IMG/VR virus record: IMGVR_UViG_3300012922_000017
Coordinates: 1 to 22,424 of that record
Origin: a virus
Length of the DNA: 22,424 nucleotides
Strand: one strand, 5' to 3'
Shown here: positions 7,056-13,659 of the stretch, piece by piece
Layout of the letters: the number at the start of each line of letters is the position of its first letter
Numbering within the stretch: position 1 is the stretch's first letter
Position numbers and translations under genes: made by a program
The notes under the pieces: generated by a model
The model's input: the letters and a program-made list of their open reading frames with translations, nothing else
The model's database searches: none
Told to the model about the DNA's origin: nothing

Positions 7056-7273
7056 AACCAGCGCCATCGAAGCCCGCGAAGGTTGCCGAGACCACCGCAA
7101 GCTCGGTCCACGTCACGATCGTCCCGACGAAGGAGGAGGTGCCGAAGAGCGGGCGGATGTGGTGTCCGAAGTGCGGCAACGTCGGCGGCGGAAAATTCTG
7201 TCCTGAGTGCGGCGAGAGAACAGTCGCGGCGAAGGGCCAAGACAAGACCTCGGACGAGGACCAGGATGATTGA
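7052..7273 (+). CDS. Small zinc-ribbon protein (73 aa)
   Basis: GTG-initiated protein overlapping the portal stop as GTGA. It has a Pro/Lys-rich N-terminus, then 'WCPKCGNVGGGKFCPECGER' at residues 37-56 with ligands C38, C41, C50 and C53, a compact zinc ribbon of the double-CxxC type, and an acidic tail 'DKTSDEDQDD'. Such ribbons mediate protein or nucleic-acid contacts; in this position it could be a minor head or scaffolding-associated factor, but no specific role can be given. It overlaps the next gene by 8 bases. Confidence 0.75.
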   Translation: MKPAPSKPAKVAETTASSVHVTIVPTKEEVPKSGRMWCPKCGNVGGGKFCPECGERTVAAKGQDKTSDEDQDD

Positions 7274-7565
7274 CGCCATCAGTCGCCGGGCTGCGCTGCG
7301 TCGTCGCGCGATGCAGGACTACCGGACTCCGGAGACGACTGGCCCGCACGAGTCAGCGGATCGCGCCTCGCTGATCTTCACCGGAGTTCCGGAGGGCGAG
7401 GCCGCGAGCGCGGCAACCCGCTTCGGCCCGCGCGGCTTCAAGATGGCGAAGGATATCAGCGAGACGACCGGGCAGTACGCAATGCGCGTGCTCAAGCCGA
7501 TCGTCAGCAAGGCCGGGCAGATGAGCAAGTCGTATCGGAACGCTGTGCGGGCGGTGGTGCGCTGA
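7266..7565 (+). CDS. Hypothetical basic protein (99 aa)
   Basis: The chosen ATG at 7266 overlaps the end of the zinc-ribbon gene and gives a 99-residue, strongly basic protein beginning MIDAISRRAALRRRAM, with 'FTGVPEGEAASAATRFGPRGFKM' in the middle and a basic helical C-terminus 'KAGQMSKSYRNAVRAVVR'. The frame is open upstream to 7083, but that part is low-complexity Arg/Ser and overlies the preceding gene, so it is excluded. Its stop overlaps the HNH gene start as TGATG. I do not recognise the family; basic charge suggests nucleic-acid or capsid-interior contact, as inference only. Confidence 0.6.
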   Translation: MIDAISRRAALRRRAMQDYRTPETTGPHESADRASLIFTGVPEGEAASAATRFGPRGFKMAKDISETTGQYAMRVLKPIVSKAGQMSKSYRNAVRAVVR

Positions 7566-7993
7566 TGCCCTACCCGCAGAAACATCCGAATCTAGTAAAA
7601 TCTTCAAAGACAGGCCGAAAACAGGACAGTCGCTACATCGCTTCTGTGTGCGGCCACGAGGTTGGAGGTCCGCATTATTCCCAATGCAGAGCCTGTTGGC
7701 GCGCAGGGTGCAAGAATACCCGAGATGGATACTCTTGGGAATCTGTTGGAGGTCGAAGGGCTCAAACACATAGACGTATTGCAGAGCAAGTGCTTGGGCG
7801 CTCTCTACGTCGAGGCGAGGTTGTTCACCATATCGACATGAACAAACTGAACAACCGGAACGACAATCTTCTCATTTGCACTCAGTCCTACCATATGTTC
7901 CTGCATGAACGAATGGGATTCGTATGGGCGGAAGATTATCGACGCAGGTCTGCGTCCATTGATAGCGATTTGTCTATGGCCACCTCTCCGTAG
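7565..7993 (+). CDS. HNH endonuclease (free-standing, homing-type), 142 aa
   Basis: The core is 'RIAEQVLGRSLRRGEVVHH' at about residues 71-89 followed by 'IDMNKLNNRNDNLLIC' at 90-105 and 'QSYHMFLH' at 107-114. This is the HNH_3-type pattern (R-x-x-x-E..LGR.L...E-V-V-H-H-x-(D)-x-N-x-x-N-N-R-x-x-N-L) with H88/H89, N97/N100 and H110/H114 as metal and catalytic positions. An N-terminal Cys set C29, C41, C44, C49 probably binds a structural zinc. Free-standing HNH genes spread between phages by cutting DNA that lacks them, and some HNH proteins instead assist terminase. The gene is visibly more AT-rich than its neighbours, consistent with recent acquisition. Catalytic residues look intact. Confidence 0.88.
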   Translation: MPYPQKHPNLVKSSKTGRKQDSRYIASVCGHEVGGPHYSQCRACWRAGCKNTRDGYSWESVGGRRAQTHRRIAEQVLGRSLRRGEVVHHIDMNKLNNRNDNLLICTQSYHMFLHERMGFVWAEDYRRRSASIDSDLSMATSP

Positions 7994-8002
7994 GAGTGAT
8001 AA

Positions 8003-8197
8003 TTGCCTAGCGTGAGCAAGGCTCAGCAATCTTTCATGGGCGCAGAATTGGCCCGTGCCCGTTCAGGAAAAAGGACTAAAACGCACATGAGTATTTCGCA
8101 ACTCCGTGACTTCGCAGGGACGAAGCGCGGCGGGTTGCCGATGCGGAAGAAGGTCTCGACCGGCTTCCGGCAGGCGGTGAACGGAGCGCACCGATGA
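8003..8197 (+). CDS. Small phage protein, DUF3008-like (64 aa)
   Basis: From TTG 8003, with an AGGAG ribosome site at 7992-7996, the protein reads MPSVSKAQQSFMGAEL..., continues with a basic stretch and 'MSISQLRDFAGTKRGGLP', and ends 'RQAVNGAHR'. The 'SKAQQ-x-FMG' opening and 'DFA-x-T-K-x-x-G-L-P' block are the signature of a widespread small phage protein family (DUF3008-like), usually found near terminase, portal or coat genes and of unknown function. Composition is AT-richer than the flanking structural genes, like the HNH gene before it. Its stop overlaps the next start as ATGA. Confidence 0.75.
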   Translation: MPSVSKAQQSFMGAELARARSGKRTKTHMSISQLRDFAGTKRGGLPMRKKVSTGFRQAVNGAHR

Positions 8198-8451
8198 AAC
8201 TCATCTTTGAACATGCGATGGCTCGTGGATACGTACGATCGGAAGAGTTAACACCAGAGGAGAGAATCCACGCCGCAAGAGTAGCGCGGACACAAAGAAA
8301 CCTGCGGCGACAAATGAAGTCAATCGATCGTGCGGTGCGCGCCAGAGAGATGGACATGGGGCACGGACTCCGACTGTCGATGGAGTTGATGCAGGATTAC
8401 ATTAGCCTCCATCCAGCAGCGGGATATTGCGCGCGGAGGTCCGTGACCTAG
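8194..8451 (+). CDS. Hypothetical helical protein (85 aa)
   Basis: The ATG overlaps the previous stop. The 85-residue product is rich in charged helices ('LTPEERIHAARVARTQRNL', 'SIDRAVRAREMDMGHGL') and has no membrane segment. It belongs to the same AT-richer block as the HNH and DUF3008-like genes and ends just upstream of a transcription terminator, so it is probably the last gene of the terminase-portal transcript. Family not recognised. Confidence 0.55.
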   Translation: MKLIFEHAMARGYVRSEELTPEERIHAARVARTQRNLRRQMKSIDRAVRAREMDMGHGLRLSMELMQDYISLHPAAGYCARRSVT

Positions 8452-8511
8452 ACGAGATTGCCGCCGCGGCGCCGGCCAGCGCAGCGGTTCCCGAAAGGGA
8501 CGGAAAGATTG

Positions 8512-8555
8512 AACGGCTTCGAGGAGCCTCGACTCTTCGGAGCCGTTTTTCTTTT
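8512..8555 (+). terminator. Rho-independent terminator before the scaffold-coat genes
   Basis: An 11-base stem, AACGGCTTCGA at 8512-8522 against TCGGAGCCGTT at 8537-8547 (one G-U pair), closes a 14-base loop and runs into TTTTT-C-TTTT (8546-8555). A second small hairpin, TCCC-GAAA-GGGA (8489-8500), with a GNRA-type loop lies just upstream. The whole gap 8452-8616 (165 bases) holds these two structures and no convincing gene. I see no clear sigma-70 promoter in 8556-8616, although the scaffold-coat genes would need readthrough or one there. Confidence 0.8.
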
Positions 8556-8616
8556 CGGGGACGACGCACTTAACGAACGCGCCTTGCGAGTCCTGCGGGA
8601 CCACCAAGAGGCCACG

Positions 8617-9498
8617 ATGCCCAAGGCAGCACCGGAACAGACAGCAGCAGAGGAAATCACGGAGCGGGTGAACGAGGCCCTCGAAACCGTCGAGGAACCA
8701 GGCGAGGTTCAAGCCGAGCCAGGCAAGCCGAAGACGGAGGAGGAGCCCAAGCCCGAGACCGTGACGATCGACGGGCAGGAGTACGCCCTGGAGGACGTCC
8801 GCAAGTGGAAGTCCGGTCACCTGATGGAGAGCGACTACACGCGCAAGACCCAGGCGCTCGCGCAGGAACGGCGCGCCCTGGAGCAGCGCGAGTCGGCGCT
8901 CGGTCAGCTTTTGGAAAAGTACGAGACCGCGCTCAAGTCGTTCACGCCCGCCGACCCCGCAGCCGAGGAGATCGAGATCGACCCTCGCGCCAAGCGGCTA
9001 TTCGACGAGCGCGACCGCAAGATCGCCGCCGCGATGCAGCAGATCGAGGAGTTGCGCGGCTCGATCACCGAGCGCGAGCAGACCGAGCGGCAGGACCGGA
9101 TCAACCACGAGATCGTGACCGTGGCGGACGAGACGTTGCGCTCACTCCTCAAGGACAAGAAAGTGCCCGAGGATCAGATTGAGCTTTACCGCGACCTGAT
9201 CGCCATGCGCGACCCGGACTGCGCGGACCCGATAACGGGTGAGCTGTCCAAGCAGAGCATCGCAGACGCCATCCGCCGGGAGTTCGCGCCGGTTCACCAA
9301 CGCCTCGCGAAAAGCATGGGAGCGGCCACCAGCCCGACACTCAAAAAGGAGCCTCCCGCTCGGCCCGCGGTCAAACCAGGGCCAGCGGCCAAGGCTTCCC
9401 CCAACGCGCGCCCCAAGGACGCCTTCGACGGCAGCCGGGAACATTTCATGGACCGGCTGAACGCGGCGATGTCTAGCGGGGGCGGTGAGGACTACTGA
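8617..9498 (+). CDS. Capsid scaffolding protein (293 aa)
   Basis: Placed directly before the coat gene, the protein is long, charged and helical: an acidic, Ala/Glu-rich N-terminus, the segment 'ALEDVRKWKSGHLMESDYTR' around residues 57-76, then heptad-like coiled coil ('LAQERRALEQRESALGQLLEKY'-type region at 81-102 and another around 150-190), and a disordered Ala/Pro/Lys-rich C-terminus ending 'SREHFMDRLNAAMSSGGGEDY'. The 'W-x-x-G-x-x-x-x-x-D-Y-T-R-K-T' block is frequent in phage scaffolds. Scaffolds guide coat assembly and leave the prohead. The start is ATG 8617 with an AGAGG ribosome site; the open frame back to 8458 runs through the terminator and is rejected. Length is near P22 gp8 (303). 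The stop overlaps the coat start as TGATG. Confidence 0.85.
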   Translation: MPKAAPEQTAAEEITERVNEALETVEEPGEVQAEPGKPKTEEEPKPETVTIDGQEYALEDVRKWKSGHLMESDYTRKTQALAQERRALEQRESALGQLLEKYETALKSFTPADPAAEEIEIDPRAKRLFDERDRKIAAAMQQIEELRGSITEREQTERQDRINHEIVTVADETLRSLLKDKKVPEDQIELYRDLIAMRDPDCADPITGELSKQSIADAIRREFAPVHQRLAKSMGAATSPTLKKEPPARPAVKPGPAAKASPNARPKDAFDGSREHFMDRLNAAMSSGGGEDY

Positions 9499-10793
9499 TG
9501 GCCGATGTCAACGCAACCAACATCCCCTCAGGCCCGATCTGGGCCATCTTCAAAGAGGTGTACGGCGACCGGATCGCCATGCAGGCGAACGTGCTGCCGT
9601 TCATCTACAACGAGTTCGAGAAGTCGAAAACGCCCTTCGGTGGCAAGTACTTCACCGAGCCGCTTCAGGACGAGGGCGGCCAGGCCGTCGGGTCGTACAA
9701 CGACTCCGAGCAGGTCGCGGACTCACAGGCCGAGACCACGAAGGAGATCCAGATCCGGCCGCGCTTCCACTACGCGACCATCCGGATCTCGGGACCGGCG
9801 CTCGCCGCGGCCCGGAAGAACCTGTTCGCCTTCGTGCAGACGAAGGACTTAGAGGTCAAGTCCAAGACCAATTGGCTGATCTCGCAGCTCAACGCCCAGA
9901 CATACATGCAGGGTCGGGGCATCATGGGCGCGATCGTCGCGCCGATCACCAACGGTGCCGGCGGGTCGTTCACGCTGGACCTGACCCAGAGCGCGGCGCA
10001 TCCGACCTCGCCCAACTGGTTCCGCAAGGGGCTCAAGGTGGATGTCTGGACCTCAACCCTGGCGGCCCGGCGCAACTCGGGCGATACGACCACGAAGAAC
10101 GTCGGCTGGCAGATCGCCTCGTACAACCGGACGACGAACCTGATCACGATCGTCGCCGGGCAGACAACCGCTGGCGTGGTGGCGGGGGACCTCATCTGCT
10201 TCGAGGACGCGCAGTTGACCGGCGCATCGGCTCCGACCGATGCGGCCGGGAAGCAGATCACCGGCCTCGCAACGCTCGTGGACGATGTGACCGAAGGTCC
10301 GCAGACGCTCCAGAACGTGGACCGCAACGTGTTCACGATCTTCCGCGGCAACCGTCTGGCGAACGCCGGGGTCAGGCGATCGCTGTCGCTCGACCTGATG
10401 CAGCAGGCGTTCGACCAGTCGGAGATCCTGAGCGGTCAGCCTCCGGATCTCGTGGTCGGCGGCTTCGGTCAGCGCCGGCAGTACCTCAACCTGCTCTGGT
10501 ACGACGCCCGCTACCAGCCGGAGGAATTCCGCGGCGGGTTCCGGGTCCTGAAGTACAACGGGGTCGACTTCTACGTCGACAAGGACTGCCAGATCGCCAG
10601 GATCTACTTCCTGAACCGGACGATGCTGAACAAGTTCGAGGTGCAGCCCATCGGCATCCTCGACCAGGCGGGGCCGCAGATGGAGCGCGTCCCCAAGTTC
10701 GACGTGTACGAGATCCTGATCGGCGGCTACTTGAACATGGGCGCCATCAGGCCGAACGGGAACACCAAGCTTGTGGATCTGATCGAGCCGTAA
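9498..10793 (+). CDS. Major capsid protein (HK97-fold, 431 aa)
   Basis: Position after the scaffold, length (P22 coat is 430) and sequence features identify the coat. The N-terminal segment 'IWAIFKEVYGDRIAMQANVLP' (14-34) and 'SDSQAETTKEIQIRPRFHYATIRIS' region (75-98) resemble the N-arm and E-loop; 'LDLMQQAFDQ' (298-307) and 'PPDLVVGGFGQRRQYLNLLW' (315-334) fit the spine-helix and A-domain region; the C-terminal third ('FDVYEILIGGYLNM') the P-domain end. Residues about 190-270 are a beta-rich stretch ('NLITIVAGQTTAGVVAGDLICFED') that may be an inserted domain like the P22 I-domain. About 415 copies per T=7 head would be expected if the virion is P22-like. Exact fold borders are inferred. Confidence 0.88.
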   Translation: MADVNATNIPSGPIWAIFKEVYGDRIAMQANVLPFIYNEFEKSKTPFGGKYFTEPLQDEGGQAVGSYNDSEQVADSQAETTKEIQIRPRFHYATIRISGPALAAARKNLFAFVQTKDLEVKSKTNWLISQLNAQTYMQGRGIMGAIVAPITNGAGGSFTLDLTQSAAHPTSPNWFRKGLKVDVWTSTLAARRNSGDTTTKNVGWQIASYNRTTNLITIVAGQTTAGVVAGDLICFEDAQLTGASAPTDAAGKQITGLATLVDDVTEGPQTLQNVDRNVFTIFRGNRLANAGVRRSLSLDLMQQAFDQSEILSGQPPDLVVGGFGQRRQYLNLLWYDARYQPEEFRGGFRVLKYNGVDFYVDKDCQIARIYFLNRTMLNKFEVQPIGILDQAGPQMERVPKFDVYEILIGGYLNMGAIRPNGNTKLVDLIEP

Positions 10794-10809
10794 GGACTCT
10801 CCCTGCGGC

Positions 10810-10845
10810 GGGGCGTCCGGTTGCTCGTAGCTTCCGGGCGCCCCC
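10810..10845 (+). terminator. Strong hairpin after the coat gene (weak terminator or attenuator)
   Basis: GGGGCGTCCGG (10810-10820) pairs with CCGGGCGCCCC (10834-10844) with one G-U pair, an 11-base stem with a 13-base loop. Only three Ts follow, and the next ribosome site (GGAGG, 10849-10853) starts a few bases later, so it probably lowers rather than stops transcription, or stabilises coat mRNA. Confidence 0.6.
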
Positions 10846-10861
10846 TTTGGAGGCCTTGCTG

Positions 10862-11290
10862 ATGAACCACGCCGAGATGACCAGACGCGCCCGGGCGGTT
10901 GATGCCGACCGGCCGTGGATCGAGAACCCCACGATCATGGCGATGATCCGGGGCTACGACGACCGGCTGTTCATCTACTACGACAAGAGCATCAACCGCT
11001 ACTGCGTGGCCCGCCGCGGCGACGTGCAGACCCATTTCATCGCTGTCTGGCAGGACGAGCAGGGGGCCTTCCTGCCGATCGACCGGCGCCTGTTCGAGGC
11101 GGTCTGCCGGTGGGATATGCGGCCGCCGCGGCTCGACGCCGAGAAGTCCGCTGATGCCCTGGCGGCGAAGATGGACGCAGAGGACATCGCCAGGACCGAG
11201 AAACTGGAGAAGGATTTCGAGGACGACGTGGACCACCTGACGAAGGACAACAAGCGCGTCATCCAGAAGGCGATCGACAAGGTCGTCTGA
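10862..11290 (+). CDS. Hypothetical post-capsid protein (142 aa)
   Basis: A strong GGAGG site 8 bases upstream selects ATG 10862. The product starts MNHAEMTRRARAVDADRPW, has a compact, probably folded first half ('GYDDRLFIYYDKSINRYCV', 'IAVWQDEQGAFLPIDRRLFE') and a highly charged helical second half rich in Asp/Lys/Glu. Its place directly behind the coat gene suggests a virion-assembly or head-completion role, but no family is recognised. The same frame is open all the way back to 9485 across the coat gene; that is an effect of high GC content and is not part of this gene. Confidence 0.65.
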   Translation: MNHAEMTRRARAVDADRPWIENPTIMAMIRGYDDRLFIYYDKSINRYCVARRGDVQTHFIAVWQDEQGAFLPIDRRLFEAVCRWDMRPPRLDAEKSADALAAKMDAEDIARTEKLEKDFEDDVDHLTKDNKRVIQKAIDKVV

Positions 11291-11299
11291 GGAGAGACC

Positions 11300-11482
11300 A
11301 TGCCGAAGCTCACCAACCCCGACAAGAACAACGCCGTGATCGCCCATTACGCCGGGACGCCCTACACGATCCCGGCCGGCGGGTCGATCACGGTCGAATC
11401 GCACGAGGCCGCCGCGAAGCTGCACGCGGACCTCGCGCCGCTCGGGGTCACGCTCACGCCTGACAAGAAGGCCAAGGAGTAA
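11300..11482 (+). CDS. Small post-capsid protein (60 aa), paralogue of the next gene's N-terminus
   Basis: A GGAGAG site precedes the ATG. The 60-residue protein has 'IAHYAGTPYTIPAGGSITVE' followed by 'AKLHADLAPLGVTLTPD'. The next gene has the same order of elements near its start ('GQYGGIQYAFPPKTRVTIK', then 'AKISADLSPLGLILVDD'), so the two look like diverged copies of one small beta-rich module. Small proteins in this position are often head-decoration or head-tail joining proteins; that role here is inference. Confidence 0.65.
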   Translation: MPKLTNPDKNNAVIAHYAGTPYTIPAGGSITVESHEAAAKLHADLAPLGVTLTPDKKAKE

Positions 11483-11484
11483 CG

Positions 11485-12177
11485 ATGGCGCATCTCTGGA
11501 ACCCGACGAATCTCCCGATGTTCGGCCAGTACGGCGGCATCCAGTACGCCTTTCCTCCGAAGACCCGCGTGACCATCAAGAACCGCCGGGAGCGCGAGGA
11601 GATCCACGTTGCCGAGGACATCGCGGCCAAGATTTCCGCCGACCTGTCGCCGCTCGGTCTGATCCTTGTGGACGACGAGAACCCCATCCCGATGGAGGAA
11701 GGTGAGCGCATCAGCCGCGAGAACCTCAAGGCGTTCATCTCGGGACTCATCTCCGACTTCAACGACCTGAACGCGGCCCAGGCGTCTGAGAACCTGAAGA
11801 TCTTTCAGGTGCCGAAGCACTACCGTGAGATGAAGAAGATCCTCGACGAGCTGAAGTCCGAGGACGACGAGGACTCGGATGGCTTCATCGGCAAGGAGAA
11901 GCTGGAGGAGATCCGGGAGCGCGGTGAGATCAACCGGGACCAGGCGTTGCGGGCCATGCTGGCCGCCGCCGAGTCCGGCGACCCCGAGGCGCTGATGGCC
12001 GCCGCGAAGGCGGCACAGAAGAAGATCGAGGGCGGGTCGCGCTCGGTCGAGGCCGCTGCCCCTTCCGACGAGTTCGTGACGCGCTCGGCGCCGGGCAGGG
12101 GCGGCGCGCAGCACGGACGCAAGCCGCCGGGGCGCCGCCGCGGGCGACCGCCCGCTTCTGAGGCCGCGGCCGGATGA
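11485..12177 (+). CDS. Hypothetical structural protein with basic AT-hook-like tail (230 aa)
   Basis: N-terminal 65 residues match the small upstream protein. They are followed by helical charged segments ('ENLKAFISGLISDFNDLNAAQ', 'REMKKILDELKSEDDEDSD', 'DQALRAMLAAAESGDPEALM'), and then an abrupt switch to a basic, Arg/Gly/Pro-rich C-terminus, 'GRKPPGRRRGRPPASE', in which 'R-R-G-R-P-P' resembles an AT-hook. Such a tail could contact packaged DNA. It lies 2 bases after the preceding gene and overlaps the adaptor gene as ATGA, so all three are probably co-translated. Function unknown. Confidence 0.65.
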   Translation: MAHLWNPTNLPMFGQYGGIQYAFPPKTRVTIKNRREREEIHVAEDIAAKISADLSPLGLILVDDENPIPMEEGERISRENLKAFISGLISDFNDLNAAQASENLKIFQVPKHYREMKKILDELKSEDDEDSDGFIGKEKLEEIRERGEINRDQALRAMLAAAESGDPEALMAAAKAAQKKIEGGSRSVEAAAPSDEFVTRSAPGRGGAQHGRKPPGRRRGRPPASEAAAG

Positions 12178-13070
12178 TCCAAAACACCCAGCGCCTCGTT
12201 GACCGTCTCCGGCGCTACATCCAGGAGCCGGTCGGGGTGCAGCAGGGCAACACCTTTGCCGATACTGACCTCGTGGACCTGCTGAACGAGGAGCAGGACG
12301 ACATGATCGCCGCGATGGTCGAGGGCTCGGAGGACTACTTCGCCGTCTCGAAGGACATCGCCCTGTCGGCCAACGTCAACGCCTACCCGCTGTTCGGCGG
12401 GTGCCTGTTCCTGAGGAAGGTGCAGTACATCGGGGGTGACATCGTGTCGCAGACGAACCCCACCGACATGATCGAGTCGCGCTTGGTTGAGGGCTCTGAC
12501 TCGGTGGGCGGGACGGCCACCCCGGATCAGTCGCAGTACTTTTACAACTACTACGGGGATGACCTGAACGTCGCTCCGACGCCGACCTCAGACGTCAATC
12601 CCGGCGTGCGCGAGTACGCCATTCGTGATCCAGGGCCGCTGCTTCTGGAGACTGTCGGAGCGGGCGGGATCGTGGACGCCTCGCACATCAAGTTCGCCTC
12701 CCAGGACGCCCCGGCAGAGGACGACATCCTCATCGGGACATACCTTGACATCGTGGCCGGAACCGGCATCGGTCAGCGGCGCAAGATCACGGCCTGGACG
12801 GGCGCGACCCGCCAGGCCACGCTCGACGTCGCCTACAGCCCAGTGCCGGACGCGACCTCGAAGTTCGCCACCGAGTCCCGCATCGTCCGGCTGTTCCACA
12901 ACATGCTGGCGATTGGCGGGGCGATCCGGGCGAAGACCGTTCTCGAGGAGGACATCTCGAAGCTGGTCGGCCTGTACTCGAAGAGTCAGGAGCGGTTCGA
13001 GGACTTCATCTACAAGGCGCGCACTGGAGGGCAGCGGGCGTTGCAGGTCGTTGACTTCGACGTGATCTAG
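12174..13070 (+). CDS. Head-tail adaptor / connector protein (298 aa)
   Basis: The N-terminus 'QNTQRLVDRLRRYIQEP' followed by 'FADTDLVDLLNEEQDDMIA' is the usual opening of podoviral adaptor proteins (a helix, then 'D..L..LLN.aq......'), which seal the portal and connect to the tail (P22 gp4 or T7 gp11 role). A central insertion (about residues 100-200) is beta-rich and low in charge. The C-terminal part returns to a helical pattern, 'HNMLAIGGAIRAKTVLEEDISKLVG-' and 'SKSQERFEDFIYKAR', with a short beta-strand end. It lies between the post-capsid genes and the tail genes, as such proteins do. The precise family is not certain. Confidence 0.65.
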   Translation: MIQNTQRLVDRLRRYIQEPVGVQQGNTFADTDLVDLLNEEQDDMIAAMVEGSEDYFAVSKDIALSANVNAYPLFGGCLFLRKVQYIGGDIVSQTNPTDMIESRLVEGSDSVGGTATPDQSQYFYNYYGDDLNVAPTPTSDVNPGVREYAIRDPGPLLLETVGAGGIVDASHIKFASQDAPAEDDILIGTYLDIVAGTGIGQRRKITAWTGATRQATLDVAYSPVPDATSKFATESRIVRLFHNMLAIGGAIRAKTVLEEDISKLVGLYSKSQERFEDFIYKARTGGQRALQVVDFDVI

Positions 13071-13118
13071 GGGGCGCGGCTTCCCCCGAACCACGACCGG
13101 CCCGACCGCGCGGGCGGT
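13070..13118 (+). other. Two small intergenic hairpins upstream of the next ribosome site
   Basis: The 64-base gap between the adaptor gene and the next gene contains GGGGG (13070-13074)/CCCCC (13083-13087) and ACCGC (13105-13109)/GCGGT (13114-13118). Neither has a T tract, so they are not terminators; they may shape the mRNA next to the AAGGAG ribosome site at 13124-13129. Confidence 0.35.
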
Positions 13119-13134
13119 GGAGTAAGGAGCCCAC

Positions 13135-13659
13135 ATGATCAGACTCGCAAACGCGAATCAGTTCCTCCTCGAATTCGGAGTGTCCAGCGGCGGATCGCTT
13201 GACCCAGCCGCCCCGGCCGCCCCGAACGTCACCCTCAGGTTGCAGCCGACTTCCTCGAAGGCCACGCCGATCATTCTCGCGGCCCCGTGCGACCTTCAGG
13301 TCCTGGCGCTGGCTCTGGCGATCGGCACCGTCGGCGCGGTCGGCAACAGCGTGGACTTTCGCGCCCGCTACAAGGTCGTCAGGTCAGGCTTCGACGGCAC
13401 GATCGGCGCGGACATCACCTCGCTCGTGGACGCCCTGAACTGCACGACCGGGTCGGTCTTCGTCGGGGTCGCCGGGTCGCGTCTGATCGCTCCGGCCATC
13501 GACCCGAAGGCCATCGTGCCGCTCGGGACGCTCCTTCAGGTCAGTTACGTCGAGAGCGGGACCATCGGCACGGCGACCCGTCCGATCGTCGTTCCGATCG
13601 GTCTTGTGATCCAGGCACAGGCCAGCATCGACCCGAGGGACTCGGCCTACAACCGCTAA
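13135..13659 (+). CDS. Hypothetical virion protein, beta-rich (174 aa)
   Basis: AAGGAG lies about 5 bases before the ATG. The protein is Ala/Val/Ile/Thr-rich and almost without charged helices: 'PNVTLRLQPTSSKATPIILAA', 'VDFRARYKVVRSGFDGTIG', 'VPIGLVIQAQASIDPRD'. This composition fits a beta-sandwich structural protein. Located between the adaptor and the nozzle-like protein, it is likely a tail or head-fibre component. Its TAA overlaps the next ATG (TAATG). No family recognised. Confidence 0.65.
   Translation: MIRLANANQFLLEFGVSSGGSLDPAAPAAPNVTLRLQPTSSKATPIILAAPCDLQVLALALAIGTVGAVGNSVDFRARYKVVRSGFDGTIGADITSLVDALNCTTGSVFVGVAGSRLIAPAIDPKAIVPLGTLLQVSYVESGTIGTATRPIVVPIGLVIQAQASIDPRDSAYNR

Noticed and set aside
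8458-8616. N-terminal extension of the scaffold ORF
   Set aside because: It would translate through the terminator hairpin, and ATG 8617 has a ribosome site and a typical scaffold N-terminus.
9485-10861. Open frame across the coat gene in another + frame, continuous with the 142-aa gene
   Set aside because: It overlies the well-supported coat gene, is Arg/Gly/Pro-rich as expected of an out-of-frame reading of GC-rich DNA, and a strong GGAGG site marks the true start at 10862.
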